A DNA stretch of 64,000 bases from Bacteroides_E sp964528875 (GCA_964528875.1 CAZGUI010000003.1:20357-84356); one strand, 5' to 3'; positions 37,100-46,768 are shown, counted from the first letter of the stretch. The notes: generated by a model not told the origin, from the letters alone. Made by a program: numbers and translations.

Positions 37100-37945
37100 T
37101 TATTCAACCATTAATCCTGTCGCAGCATTAAACAGTTTCTTTATCTCTTTTTCTCCTTTTTTTTCAAACTCAATGAGATAAAATTCACCTTGAGAATTTT
37201 GTACAAACTCCACATCATCTATTGTCCATGTAGCATAAGGAGTCGTTTTAATTGCATCTAATACAACACTTGCAATATCTTTAATCTGTACTTCCCACTT
37301 AGTCTGCATCCAGCGATTTGTATCTAAAGTGAAATCAAGCTCTTTCTTAGTTTTGTTCTCAATAAGTTCAACCTCCCATTTATCTTTTTCACGATCTACA
37401 TCTACAACATTAGCATTAGGATGCGTTTGGATAATATACTCTTTTATCTGAGCTGGCAAATCAGAAACAATATAATCACCTGCACTATGGCCTCCACTTT
37501 CTTTGATTTCTTTGAGAAGTATACCTTCTTCATTATAAACCAAATTTATTTCTGTTTCTCCTTGCTCTAACTCTATCACATAAATGGTTTCATAACCTTC
37601 CCGAGTATATTCATCCACATCATCAATCCTCCAATCACTATAAACTGATTCACTCAAAGCTTTTTTTATTGGAGCGGACAACTCTTCATACAAAATATCT
37701 TTTTCTACAATAACACATCTTCCGGTATCATCGTACCAAGCTTCCATTTCATATTTATCCACATAAAAATCGGCTACATAATAAGCTTGTTTCTTCTCCC
37801 ATTCTACAAGTTGAGCATTAGGGAAATCGGCCTTAAATGCCTCCTTAGTCGTTTCATTTACAAAGCTATAATGATTCTCATCATCGCTACAAGCATAGAC
37901 TAAAATTAACAAGAGACCAACTAAAGCCAAATATTTTGTTTTCAT
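37100..37945 (-). CDS. PepSY-like lipoprotein, tandem repeats
   Basis: Protein of 281 aa with lipobox VYAC and SDDEN directly after the cysteine, so probably surface-exposed. Four PepSY-like (PF11396-type) beta-alpha-beta units are visible, each with a helix such as AFKADFPNA or IKEYIIQTHPNA. A WEVELIENKTKKELDF-type strand pair and Trp-rich W-x-I-D-D-V-D/E signatures follow (about residues 25-110, 95-155, 160-220 and 225-280). The function of this family is unknown; a BLIP-like protein-binding fold has been proposed for it. It is the last of three adjacent PepSY-like genes, 18 bp after the second. Confidence 0.8.
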   Translation of the reverse strand: MKTKYLALVGLLLILVYACSDDENHYSFVNETTKEAFKADFPNAQLVEWEKKQAYYVADFYVDKYEMEAWYDDTGRCVIVEKDILYEELSAPIKKALSESVYSDWRIDDVDEYTREGYETIYVIELEQGETEINLVYNEEGILLKEIKESGGHSAGDYIVSDLPAQIKEYIIQTHPNANVVDVDREKDKWEVELIENKTKKELDFTLDTNRWMQTKWEVQIKDIASVVLDAIKTTPYATWTIDDVEFVQNSQGEFYLIEFEKKGEKEIKKLFNAATGLMVE

Positions 37946-37963
37946 CTTTATATAATTATTAAA

Positions 37964-38410
37964 TTACAAATCAATATCTATAACCACAAAGTTCTTATCA
38001 AAGGTAAGCTCCATTACATTGTCCAACTCAATCTCATAACTTTTGTTTCGTTCCTTCTTTTTTTCTATCTGAGTTATTTTTTTATTTGGATAATTAGAAT
38101 TGAGATAACTCATTATTTGCTCAGGAATAAAAGCAGTTGGAACTACAGATTTTTCACAGTCTATCTCTTCCCAATTTCCTTTCTTATCAAACTTTACTTT
38201 ATTTCCATTTTGGAATATCACAGTATAATCTTTATCAAAAAAATCTTTGTCTTGTTTAACCACTACTATTTTTTCGTGAGCAAAATATTTGCTTAATAGT
38301 TCTTTTGCAGGTTCGGGTAATTGTTCCACAGGAATGGGACGGTCGTCATTGGCTTTTACACCTAGTATCAATGCAAAAGACAACATCAAAAGGGATATAA
38401 TTCTTTTCAT
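37964..38410 (-). CDS. Secreted PepSY-like protein, paralogue 2
   Basis: Protein of 148 aa: signal peptide (about 1-20) and two PepSY-like units (about 25-85 and 90-148). It is clearly homologous to the next gene upstream: both share RPI..EQLP, the YF...KI...K..K.FF..Y.V motif, W.E.DCE and VP.A.IP. Predicted periplasmic. The pair probably arose by duplication. It is likely co-transcribed with the lipoprotein downstream (18 bp). Confidence 0.8.
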   Translation of the reverse strand: MKRIISLLMLSFALILGVKANDDRPIPVEQLPEPAKELLSKYFAHEKIVVVKQDKDFFDKDYTVIFQNGNKVKFDKKGNWEEIDCEKSVVPTAFIPEQIMSYLNSNYPNKKITQIEKKKERNKSYEIELDNVMELTFDKNFVVIDIDL

Positions 38411-38544
38411 TTTCTTTAGTTTTTTAATTTACAATTCATTTTTATTTGTACTTGCATACAAAAGGTTCAATAGTATTCAGGAAGTATAAATGAGCCGGAT
38501 AAACTTTACACTTGTTTTAGTTCTTTATATCACTACTCAAAACA

Positions 38545-38994
38545 TCAATCTATATCGACCACATTGTAATGGGCATCAAATTCAATCTCTATTGAATTAC
38601 TGAGTTCCACCTCATACTTAGTTTTTCGTTTGTTTTTCTTCTCTATCTGAACAACTTTTTGATCAGGATAATTCACATTCACAAACTCTTTAATTTTTTG
38701 AGGGATAAGAGCTGATGGAACTTCTGAAAACTCACAGTCCGCCTCTTTCCACTCTTTATCTTTACCAAACTCTATTTTACTTCCTCCTACCAAATACACT
38801 TTATATTCTGTTCCAAAAAACTCCTTCTCCATCTTAGCCAAGGCTATTTTTTCTCCCGGGAAATATTGATCTAAAAACACTTTAATGGTTTGAGGTAGCT
38901 GCTCAGGATTTATCGGTCTATCTTCTCCGGCCAGAACAAACGAGGTGCCACACCACATAAACAGAACAACAACTAGGGTCAATAATCTTTTCAT
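38545..38994 (-). CDS. Secreted PepSY-like protein, paralogue 1
   Basis: Protein of 149 aa, signal peptide (about 1-23, ending near VLAGEDRP) and two PepSY-like units. It is a paralogue of the protein encoded at 37964-38410, with aligned motifs over the whole mature length and the same conserved DCE in the middle. It is first of the three genes, 134 bp before the second, behind a good -7 box. In Bacteroidota such genes often stand near two-component systems, as here, which suggests an envelope-related regulon; no enzymatic function is evident. Confidence 0.8.
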   Translation of the reverse strand: MKRLLTLVVVLFMWCGTSFVLAGEDRPINPEQLPQTIKVFLDQYFPGEKIALAKMEKEFFGTEYKVYLVGGSKIEFGKDKEWKEADCEFSEVPSALIPQKIKEFVNVNYPDQKVVQIEKKNKRKTKYEVELSNSIEIEFDAHYNVVDID

Positions 38995-39347
38995 TTTATA
39001 TCTTCGTTTAATCTTAACTATTTAATTTCTTAAACAAAGATAGAACCCAATTCTGTAGTCATTCTGAAATAATTGTAGATTTCCGTTTTTTTTATGGAAC
39101 AAGAAAAGAATCTCAATGACAACGATTAATAATCACTTAGAAGTTTTCCATATTACTAAAAGAGAGACAAGCTTCTTTGACAAGTGAACCCAGGCAGTGA
39201 TCTATATTTATAGTCTAATTATCAACACCTTACATTAATATCACTTTTAATCTCTCCCTTTCAGCATTCAATAAAAAAGTGCTAAATTATAAAGTACACT
39301 TTATTAAAAATAAACTTTTAATGAACATAAGGGAAAAACCTTTAGCA
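38995..39347. other. Intergenic region between PepSY genes and methyltransferase-like gene
   Basis: 353 bp without a credible ORF. It contains the PepSY promoter at 39035-39042; the rest is AT-rich with no clear hairpin terminator for the methyltransferase gene. Confidence 0.5.
39035..39042 (-). promoter_or_regulatory. -7 box of the PepSY gene group
   Basis: Minus-strand TATCTTTG, an exact TAnnTTTG match, 41 bp before the first PepSY ATG. No clear -33 element is seen. Confidence 0.5.
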
Positions 39348-40085
39348 TTATGAAATTCGCTTAAAAAAGGAAGTCTTCGAGAATGAAAAAGTATAAGGAG
39401 TTTGACCAACAAAATGTTTTGCCTCCCAATTGTCCTTCTGAAATAATGCTTGGTTGTTTTCGAAGTAATCTCGATCCGAATTGTCTACAATCAAATATCC
39501 TCCTTGTTTTACTTTTGGAATAGATTGACTGATACAAGATGAACGCGCACGACCATCAACCATCACAATATCCAAACTGTTATCAGAGATGAGATCAATG
39601 CTCTCAACATATTTACGGAATAATTTTTTCGCAGATTTTGATACAAACTTCTCATCAGTCGGCTTCGCTTCTCCTTCATCCGAATGTAGCATATAGGTAA
39701 CATTTATTATCTGCTTTTCTTCAATAACACGCTCTAAGTGACTATACCAAAGTTCATCATTTTCCACCGAATAGACTTTGTTGACTCTTCGGGCATAGAA
39801 CAAGGTAGAACTACCTGAACCATATTCCCAAACAACCATATCTTTAGTCAAAATTGTTTTAAGAAAATCAATTGCGCCAAAGACTATCCAAGGTTGATCA
39901 TAGCTAAGTGGATCATTGTCTCGTTTAACTGTCCTATTCCACTGAGGGAGATGTTGCCAAGTACTCTTAAATAACGACACATCTTGATATCGAAACAAGG
40001 CTATTATGAAGAATTTCAGAAACAACAGCAACTTTCTTAATTGCCAAATAACGGGTAAATTAGTAATCCTTTTGGATAGAGCCAT
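39348..40085 (-). CDS. Class I SAM methyltransferase-like protein
   Basis: Protein of 245 aa. Residues about 22-33 are hydrophobic (FLKFFIIALF), perhaps a membrane-associated helix. The Rossmann-like core starts at WEYGSGSSTLFYARRVNKVYSVENDELWY (about 85-113), a glycine-rich motif I followed by an acidic residue after strand 2. It continues to LDIVMVDGRARSSC and GGYLIVDNSDRDYF. This is the layout of FkbM/class I-type SAM enzymes. Substrate is unknown; genes of this sort in Bacteroidota often belong to glycan decoration. It stands alone between the two-component system and the PepSY genes. Confidence 0.65.
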   Translation of the reverse strand: MALSKRITNLPVIWQLRKLLLFLKFFIIALFRYQDVSLFKSTWQHLPQWNRTVKRDNDPLSYDQPWIVFGAIDFLKTILTKDMVVWEYGSGSSTLFYARRVNKVYSVENDELWYSHLERVIEEKQIINVTYMLHSDEGEAKPTDEKFVSKSAKKLFRKYVESIDLISDNSLDIVMVDGRARSSCISQSIPKVKQGGYLIVDNSDRDYFENNQALFQKDNWEAKHFVGQTPYTFSFSKTSFFKRIS

Positions 40086-40342
40086 TTTTTAGTTTTTACA
40101 TGTAATATCCTTCTATATATAAAAGGAAGAAGTAACAAATGTACAAAAACCTATTCACCGAAAGAGCTTTTTCTCTTTACTTTTACTGTTCAACATATTT
40201 AACAAATATAAAAATCAGTAGGAGTAGCTGTTATAAAAGGAGTTCTATTAATCTTTACGCTTCAAATAAACCCAACTAACAGATAAGTATTGTATTGTTC
40301 ATTCCAAGAGAAAGTATTCTGATCTATTTCAAAGTCTCAAAA

Positions 40343-41614
40343 TCACCATTTTAAAACAAAATGATGATAAGCATCTTGGTAATAATAATTGATAGAGAGG
40401 CCGTAAGTATTACATATTGAACGAACGATAACCAACCCTAGTCCTGTTGAACCTTCTTTCTTTTTCTCTTGCTGAAAACGCTGAAAAATTTTAGTTTCAT
40501 CTAATGCTCCACAATCTGTTTGGTTTGAAAAAACGAGCTGTTTTTCCTGGAGAATTATTTGGAGCTTTCCTCCATTCAAGGTGTGCACATAAGCATTTCG
40601 AAGTAAATTGGTTATCAGACTTACAGCAAGTGTTTCATTCATCTCTAGTCTAACCTCAGCAGATTCAATAAATTGTGTTTTGATCTTTTTATGAGCATAA
40701 ATCTCCTCATAATCTTCTAAATGTTCTTTTATTAATTCATTGAAATGAATAATAGATTGTTCCGGAAACTGTCGATTCTCTATTTTAGACAAAAAAAGCA
40801 GAGTTTTATTTAGTCGAACAAGATAACTTAAAGTTTGCTTGACTTTAATCAACTCCTCTAAGTGCTCTTCGGTTAAATCGGGGCGATCAATTAACCATTC
40901 CAAGCGATTAATACAGATAGCCAATGGAGTTTGCATTTCATGAGAGGCATTACCTATGAATGTTTTCTGTTCATTATAGGTTTTTTCCGATCGGTTAATG
41001 TGCCGGATAAGAGCATCATTCAGCCTCTGAAACTCTTTAATGTTTGTATCATTATTTAAAGGAGGATTATTTGCTCCAAGTGTATATTGATTGACCCACT
41101 TCAGCAGCTTATAGAGGGGATTCAAGCTTCTATTGAACACCCAAGCATTAACTAGAATTATGGTTAAAAGTAAAAGGCCATATAAAATGGCTAACCAAGT
41201 GAAAATAGTCTCTAATAAATCTTTTTTCTCTATTGTAGGTGTTAAGACAGTTAACTGATAATAGTGATCCTCTTTATCTCTAAATAAAGTACGTAACATG
41301 CGTGCCGGTTCAAATTCTCTCCGTTCGGGTATAAAAATTGTAGTATCTCTATAACTTACCCATTCATTCTTTAAGGCATAATCGGAAGACACTTTTTCAA
41401 TATAAAACACATTGTTAGAACCCTCAAACTTAGCAGGTAACTCTTTTCCTGCCAATGTTCGTTTAATGATTTGATCGGAATAGACTTCTAAAGCATCATT
41501 TAACTCATCGTTTACTTCTTCTAAAATGGAATAGTAGAAGATAACTCCCCAAAAAGTGAACAGTATAACTACAGCAATAGAAATCCGAAGTACTATTTTA
41601 TAAACTAAGCGCAT
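40343..41614 (-). CDS. Sensor histidine kinase, OmpR-partner type
   Basis: Protein of 423 aa with membrane helices at about residues 8-28 and 137-158 flanking a periplasmic sensor region of about 105 aa. A HAMP-like linker is followed by HisKA with NASHEMQTPLA (phospho-acceptor His225) and HATPase_c with LLRNAYVHT and GLGLVIVRS. The periplasmic part has no recognised domain. It follows the response regulator after 6 bp, so the two form one operon and one signalling pair. Targets are unknown; the nearby PepSY genes are candidates by position. Confidence 0.92.
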   Translation of the reverse strand: MRLVYKIVLRISIAVVILFTFWGVIFYYSILEEVNDELNDALEVYSDQIIKRTLAGKELPAKFEGSNNVFYIEKVSSDYALKNEWVSYRDTTIFIPERREFEPARMLRTLFRDKEDHYYQLTVLTPTIEKKDLLETIFTWLAILYGLLLLTIILVNAWVFNRSLNPLYKLLKWVNQYTLGANNPPLNNDTNIKEFQRLNDALIRHINRSEKTYNEQKTFIGNASHEMQTPLAICINRLEWLIDRPDLTEEHLEELIKVKQTLSYLVRLNKTLLFLSKIENRQFPEQSIIHFNELIKEHLEDYEEIYAHKKIKTQFIESAEVRLEMNETLAVSLITNLLRNAYVHTLNGGKLQIILQEKQLVFSNQTDCGALDETKIFQRFQQEKKKEGSTGLGLVIVRSICNTYGLSINYYYQDAYHHFVLKW

Positions 41615-41620
41615 ACACTC

Positions 41621-42301
41621 TTATTCTATTTCCACCAATTTATATCCAAATCCATAAACAGCCTTAATTATCAAGGTCGCTTGTGCCAATTGTAATTTAC
41701 GCCTTAAATTTTTTATTTGAGCGTAAATAAAGTCAAAACTATCTACCTGATCGATATGATCTCCCCAGACTGCTTCTGCTAAAACAGCTTTATCTATGAC
41801 ATGATTAGGTCGAGTCATAAAATAATGCAGTATATCATACTCTTTGCGCAGTAAGTCCAAAGGATGTTCACCTACAAAGACTTGATGCGATTGGGGTATA
41901 ATTTTCACATTCCCTATTTGAATATTTAAGTCTCCTCCTTGTTGATTCCTACGAATTACACTCTTTATACGAGCCTTAAGCTCTGACAAATGGAAAGGTT
42001 TAGCCAAATAGTCATCTGCTCCTAGTTCCAAACCAAGTACTTTATCATCAATAGAGTCTTTGGCTGAAAGAATTATAACAGAATCTTTTTTACCTTCTTT
42101 CTTGAGTTGCTTCAAGACATTCATGCCATTCCCGTCGGGAAGCATAATGTCTAGCAAAATACAATCGTATGAATAATCATTAATTTTTTGAACTGCAGTA
42201 CTATAATCTTCTGCCAACTCCACAATATAATGTTCTTCTAATAACGCTCTTTTTATAATCTCTCTTAAAGAGGAATCATCTTCTATTATTAAAACTTTCA
42301 T
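41621..42301 (-). CDS. OmpR-family response regulator
   Basis: Protein of 226 aa. The receiver domain (about 1-118) has the acidic pocket EDD, phospho-acceptor Asp51 in LLDIMLPDGNG and Lys in AKPFHLSEL. The winged-helix DNA-binding domain (about 130-224) has LRKEYDILHYFMTRPNHVI and the C-terminal hairpin VYGFGYKLVEIE. It is upstream partner of the histidine kinase. Its own promoter probably uses a TATCTTTA-like box in the 418-bp region shared with susA. Confidence 0.93.
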   Translation of the reverse strand: MKVLIIEDDSSLREIIKRALLEEHYIVELAEDYSTAVQKINDYSYDCILLDIMLPDGNGMNVLKQLKKEGKKDSVIILSAKDSIDDKVLGLELGADDYLAKPFHLSELKARIKSVIRRNQQGGDLNIQIGNVKIIPQSHQVFVGEHPLDLLRKEYDILHYFMTRPNHVIDKAVLAEAVWGDHIDQVDSFDFIYAQIKNLRRKLQLAQATLIIKAVYGFGYKLVEIE

Positions 42302-42600
42302 CGTTCTACAGTTAATGAATGGTTTAAAGATAATTTTAAATTCTGTAACAAATCTGAAATACAGAAGAAGTTACTAATACAATTCAGTATGGGGTAGATT
42401 TTCAATCTTTCGAAAATTAAAAAACACAGAAGAATCATTACTTATTTTGTTTTCCCAAGAATGCTTCAAAATCAATAATCTTCATAATTATCAATTTCTT
42501 TAATATAAGACTCTCTTACAAGACTAGAAATTAGAAAGAGTTTCAAAAGGATGGTTACAAAACAAGAAAACCCTTGAATAAGATATACATAAACAAAATA

Positions 42601-42612
42601 ACAAACGTTTGC
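42601..42612. promoter_or_regulatory. LacI-type operator upstream of susA
   Basis: ACAAACGTTTGC, containing the 10-bp palindrome CAAACGTTTG with the central CG typical of LacI/GalR-family operators. It lies 54 bp upstream of the -7-like box TATCTTTA of susA. A closely matching site, GCAAACGATTGC, lies at the same distance from the susC promoter at 52832, which makes a shared regulator likely. Confidence 0.6.
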
Positions 42613-42660
42613 TTGAGATGTTTCTACATAAATCATAAAATGGTTTAACAAGAAATGGAT

Positions 42661-42692
42661 TTTTCTTATCTTTAATTAATTGGATAAGAAAA
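42661..42692 (+). promoter_or_regulatory. susA promoter box within a 10-bp inverted repeat
   Basis: TTTTCTTATC and GATAAGAAAA are perfect 10-bp arms around a 12-base spacer. The left arm contains TATCTTTA (42667-42674), one base off the -7 consensus, with TTTA 19 bp upstream. The repeat could be an operator or form a leader hairpin 28 bp before the susA ATG. Confidence 0.4.
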
Positions 42693-42719
42693 TATTAACC
42701 TGATAAAAACACACAATGT

Positions 42720-44567
42720 ATGAAAAAACTAATACTCCTCTTTTCTAGTCTATTTATTGCAGCCACTTACTTATTCTCAATGGAAATAAGTAAAGTAGAA
42801 CCCGAATTCTGGTGGGCCGATATGAATAATCCGGAATTACAACTTTTGGTTTATGGAAAAGACATTGCTAACTCCTCAGTTTCAGTTAGTGCTAATGATA
42901 TTTACATAAAAGAAGTTGTTTCATTAGAAAGCCCAAATTACGTGTTGATTTATTTGGATTTAAGCAATGCTAAAGCCCAAAAATTTCAACTGACTCTGTC
43001 TAAAGGAAAACAAAAAAAGCAACTTGATTATGAGCTTAGAATGAGAGATAGTAACTCTAGAGATCGTGAAGGGTTTAATGCTAGTGATGTACTCTATCTC
43101 ATTATGCCTGATCGTTTTGCTAATGGTGATACTAGCAATGATGTGATAAAAGAGATGAGAGAGAAAAAGGTTGATCGCTCTGATCAATATGCTAGACACG
43201 GTGGAGACATCAAAGGAATTCATAACCATTTGGATTATTTATCTGACTTAGGAGTTACGGCTATTTGGTTAAACCCTATTTGTGAAAATGATATGCCTGA
43301 AAGTTCTTATCATGGCTATGCTGTAACTGACTTTTATAGTGTAGATCGCCGTTTTGGAACTAACGAAGAGTTCAAAAAACTAGTCCAAGACTCTCATCAA
43401 AAGGGAATAAAAGTAGTAATGGATATGATTTTTAATCATTGTGGCAGTTATCATCCTTTCTTTTTGGATATGCCTTCAAAAGATTGGTTTAACTTCTCTG
43501 ATCAATATACACAGACTCATTACAAAACAACCACACAATACGATACCTATCACAGTGATTACGATAAAAAACTTGCAACTAAGGGTTGGTTTGTGGAAAC
43601 AATGCCTGACCTAAATCATCAGAACAGACACGTAGCGAAATACTTAATACAAAACAGTATTTGGTGGATTGAATATGCCGGAATAAACGGTATACGTCAA
43701 GATACACATCCTTATGCTGATTTTGATGTTATGGCCACTTGGTGTAAAGAGGTTACTGAAGAATATCCTGATTTCAACATTGTAGGAGAAACATGGTATG
43801 AAAATAATGTAGGTATTTCATATTGGCAAAAAGACAGTAAACTAGCCGCTCCCAAAAATTCAAACTTAAGATCGGTTATGGACTTCCCTTTAATGCAAGT
43901 TATGAATGTAGCATTTGATGAGGAATCTACAGAATGGGGAAAAGGATTACAACGTATATACGAGTATTTAGGACAAGACTTGGTTTATCCTAATCCTAAA
44001 GAATTGCTTATCTTCCTTGATAATCACGATACATCGAGGTTTTATCAAAAAGAAGAAGATACTCAAAACCTAGATCGTTTCAAACAAGCCATAACCTTCT
44101 TACTTACTACAAGAGGTATTCCTGAACTATATTATGGAACGGAAATTTTAATGCCAGCAGATAAAGCCAATGGAGATGGTACTTTAAGAGAGACATTCCC
44201 CGGAGGATGGGATAATGACGTTCGTAACGCTTTTACACCTAATGGAAGGACAGACAAAGAGAACGAAGCTTACAACTTCTTAAAAAAGATTTTACATTGG
44301 AGACAAGGTAAAGACATCATTGCAAAAGGAGATTTAAAGCATTTTGCTGTAGATAATGGAGTTTATGTATACGAAAGAAAACTGAACGGTTCATCAGTAA
44401 TAGTTCTCCTCAATGGCTCTAACAGTGAACAAACCATTGACTTAGTTAAGTTTAGAGAAAGTATTCCTTCTATGTCATTAAAAGATGTAATTAGTGGTCA
44501 AACAATAGACTGTAAAGTGAATCAATTAACTCTTCCTTCAAGAGCTACATATATTTTAGAATATTAA
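42720..44567 (+). CDS. susA: SusA-like periplasmic neopullulanase (GH13)
   Basis: Protein of 615 aa, nearly the length of B. thetaiotaomicron SusA. It has a signal peptide (about 1-20), a cyclomaltodextrinase-type N-terminal sandwich (about 22-110), the GH13 barrel (about 120-530) and a C-terminal beta domain. The catalytic triad is clear: nucleophile Asp328 in GIRQDTHPY, acid/base Glu357 in NIVGETWY and Asp437 in FLDNHDTSRF. It cleaves maltooligosaccharides and pullulan-type alpha-glucans in the periplasm after import by SusCD. It faces the susCDEF genes convergently, not in the usual susABCDEFG order, and has a matching operator site. Confidence 0.93.
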   Translation: MKKLILLFSSLFIAATYLFSMEISKVEPEFWWADMNNPELQLLVYGKDIANSSVSVSANDIYIKEVVSLESPNYVLIYLDLSNAKAQKFQLTLSKGKQKKQLDYELRMRDSNSRDREGFNASDVLYLIMPDRFANGDTSNDVIKEMREKKVDRSDQYARHGGDIKGIHNHLDYLSDLGVTAIWLNPICENDMPESSYHGYAVTDFYSVDRRFGTNEEFKKLVQDSHQKGIKVVMDMIFNHCGSYHPFFLDMPSKDWFNFSDQYTQTHYKTTTQYDTYHSDYDKKLATKGWFVETMPDLNHQNRHVAKYLIQNSIWWIEYAGINGIRQDTHPYADFDVMATWCKEVTEEYPDFNIVGETWYENNVGISYWQKDSKLAAPKNSNLRSVMDFPLMQVMNVAFDEESTEWGKGLQRIYEYLGQDLVYPNPKELLIFLDNHDTSRFYQKEEDTQNLDRFKQAITFLLTTRGIPELYYGTEILMPADKANGDGTLRETFPGGWDNDVRNAFTPNGRTDKENEAYNFLKKILHWRQGKDIIAKGDLKHFAVDNGVYVYERKLNGSSVIVLLNGSNSEQTIDLVKFRESIPSMSLKDVISGQTIDCKVNQLTLPSRATYILEY

Positions 44568-44588
44568 AAAACCCTTTATAAATGTATC

Positions 44589-44622
44589 AAAAGGCTGTTC
44601 TTTATCAGAATAGCCTTTTTTA
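44589..44622 (+). terminator. susA terminator
   Basis: AAAAGGCTGTTCT pairs with AGAATAGCCTTTT (one mismatch) around TTATC and ends in T's. Confidence 0.88.
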
Positions 44623-45248
44623 TTGCTTACAATTAAAACCATATACTTGCTATCTATTCAGACTGCATCACACTTAAACAACTACTGTGAAATATATGTA
44701 GTAAACCTCTTAAGTTTACTGATTCATTACAATTCTTATAGTTCTCTCATAACTAGATTTCATTATTTTAATTATAACATTTGTCATTTATACTTCTTAT
44801 ATACTTCAAATTCCTTTCTTATAACTCCTCTCTCAACCTATAAGGGTAGTGCTTAAGGTCTGTACTTAAGGGAGATCAATCCGAAAACAAAGAGGATTGA
44901 GGCGATGAGCAACACACTCTCTTAATGCACTCATTCTTTATCCTCATTATGAGACTTTTAAAAGAGAAATATTACGTTAGAGCGTTTAGTGACTATCTAG
45001 ATTTTTTAGATTCCACGATTTTTTGTCATTAACCATAAAAAGAGTAAGGTAAAATAAGCAAAAACTTATCCTGATTATATTATCCAGAACATCTAAATAC
45101 TCTATATTGCCACACAAAACACTACCTAAAATAAAAATTAGAGATGGAAGAATTTATCCTATAACACAATTGTAATATAGGTTATATAATCGTATCATTT
45201 TTCATACATCAGAAGAGAGAATAGAAAGATTTAGACCATTTATAAAGC
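44623..45248. other. Long gene-free stretch between convergent susA and susF
   Basis: About 625 bp between two terminators, unusual for a convergent pair. I see no credible coding region; a 77-codon frame at 44623-44856 has no recognisable features. The only clear structure is two adjacent short hairpins. CTTAAG/CTTAAG at 44852-44870 is followed by TCAATCC/GGATTGA at 44876-44900, which could be part of a small RNA or a remnant. Confidence 0.4.
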
Positions 45249-45283
45249 AAAAAAAGGCTAGCTTCAAACTAGAAGCCAGCCTT
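45249..45283 (-). terminator. Terminator of susCDEF
   Basis: Minus-strand stem AAGGCTGGCTTC...GAAGCTAGCCTT (one mismatch) followed by a run of T. It closes the starch operon after susF. Confidence 0.9.
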
Positions 45284-45307
45284 AATATTATCCAAAAAGC
45301 AATAGAT

Positions 45308-46747
45308 TTACTCTATTCTTCCAGTACCATCTTTGAAATTCAAGTAAGCTTTTTGTCCTGCAGTTACATTTACTCTCTCTTGGTCACCACCGTTTCCGCG
45401 ATATTCAATACTACCAGCAAGAATAATAAACTCTGTTTTCCACCAATCAATTCCATCAATTGGATGCACACAAAGTCTTAGTTCTCCGGTAGCTGCAAAT
45501 GCAGGAGAAACAAACTCTCCATCAGCACCTGATGGAATAACAAACAGATCATTTTCTGTTAATTGAGCATCCCATCCCCCTTGTGCTGTTTCACCAATTA
45601 AATATACTTTAGGCTCATAGAACTCTACAACTTTATCATCTCCAACAACAGAAACAGAAACTATGTACCATCCGGCATTAGCAACTTTTATATTGCCTCC
45701 AACATTCGATAAGCCAGCACGATCAATAGATTCTTGGGAAATAGAAGCCTCAGAATATCCAAAATCGCCACCCCAACCCGCTTGTGGTGCAAATTTAACC
45801 TCTTCATCAACGGAAAAGTATGCGATAGTCCAAAATGCGCCCTTCTCACTATGTACGGCTGTAAATGGTTTCCATTGGCTCCAGCCATAACCACTACCTG
45901 TCATATAAATCTCATCTGGTGCACTAGTATCTTTCACTGTATAACGATAATTAAAAGCATCAAAGGTTATTCTAATTTTTCCTCCATTAGCTATTTGAAT
46001 AGCACCGGCTTCACTCTCTTCTTGCCAATGAATAAAACCTTCACTACTGTCATCTTCATTTTCTTTACTACCTAAAGCTTTACTCCAATCTACATCAGTA
46101 GTAATAGCTGATGCAGGGAAAATCTTAAAGTTTTTTCCTCCTTCAGTTAATTCAATATCAAAAGTAAATAAATTTTCATCTTCCGCATCTTGAACCATTG
46201 GTTTAGCACCAGTAGCATTCCACTCTGTAATATCACCAACAATATAATAGCCATTTGGATCAACTTCAGGAGTAGTGGCAGGTGTCAATTTAACCATAAC
46301 ACTCTCACCTGTTAATAGTAGACCTTCTCCTGAAACTGTTTTTTCTGTGGCCTTTAAGTCTAGCCTCAACTCGCGTTCTACAGATGCACGACTTAAATAA
46401 GCTAACTGAGTAATGCTGTCTAAGTCTTCAATTGCGACCTTTAATACACCTTTACTCCCTGAGAAAGGAAGAGAGTATTTTTCATTAATAGTCACCGAAC
46501 TAAACACAAGTTCACTTCCTTCTTCGGCAGAAGAAGAAGAAACGTTTGCAAGTTCTACCGAATCACCTACTGCTGTGTCAACAATAACAACAGCATCTTT
46601 CCCAGCTGTAAAAATAGCATTTTTGGCTCCTGTTGCTTCCTCAGGAGAATTAGATTGAGGTTCTGCCCAATCTTTAAAATCCTCATCACAGGCAGTGAAT
46701 CCTAATATAAATAAGAATAAACCTGTATATAATAATATTTTTTTCAT
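45308..46747 (-). CDS. susF: SusF-like starch-binding surface lipoprotein
   Basis: Protein of 479 aa, close to the 485 aa of Bacteroides SusF. Lipobox FTAC is followed by the acidic DEDFKDW export signal. Domains: an N-terminal Ig-like domain (about 35-155) and three starch-binding sandwich modules (about 165-270, 278-375 and 380-479). Conserved features are YIVGDITEWNATGAKPM, MTGSGYGWSQWKPF and YLIGETAQGGWDAQLTE, plus Trp-rich DWWKTEF. It sits on the outer surface and binds starch with SusD and SusE. It follows susE after 21 bp. Confidence 0.9.
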   Translation of the reverse strand: MKKILLYTGLFLFILGFTACDEDFKDWAEPQSNSPEEATGAKNAIFTAGKDAVVIVDTAVGDSVELANVSSSSAEEGSELVFSSVTINEKYSLPFSGSKGVLKVAIEDLDSITQLAYLSRASVERELRLDLKATEKTVSGEGLLLTGESVMVKLTPATTPEVDPNGYYIVGDITEWNATGAKPMVQDAEDENLFTFDIELTEGGKNFKIFPASAITTDVDWSKALGSKENEDDSSEGFIHWQEESEAGAIQIANGGKIRITFDAFNYRYTVKDTSAPDEIYMTGSGYGWSQWKPFTAVHSEKGAFWTIAYFSVDEEVKFAPQAGWGGDFGYSEASISQESIDRAGLSNVGGNIKVANAGWYIVSVSVVGDDKVVEFYEPKVYLIGETAQGGWDAQLTENDLFVIPSGADGEFVSPAFAATGELRLCVHPIDGIDWWKTEFIILAGSIEYRGNGGDQERVNVTAGQKAYLNFKDGTGRIE

Positions 46748-46768
46748 AATTATTTCTTTTTAAAGTTG

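Larger units (their letters stand above)
42302..42719. other. Divergent region between response regulator and susA
   Basis: No gene. It holds a LacI-type operator (42601-42612), a susA promoter and an inverted repeat just before susA (all listed). The first 250 bp next to the regulator gene show only AT-rich DNA. Confidence 0.55.

Noticed and set aside
44623..44856. 77-codon + strand frame after susA
   Set aside because: Begins at the susA terminator, is Tyr/Ser/Leu-rich as expected from random AT-rich DNA, and lacks a domain.
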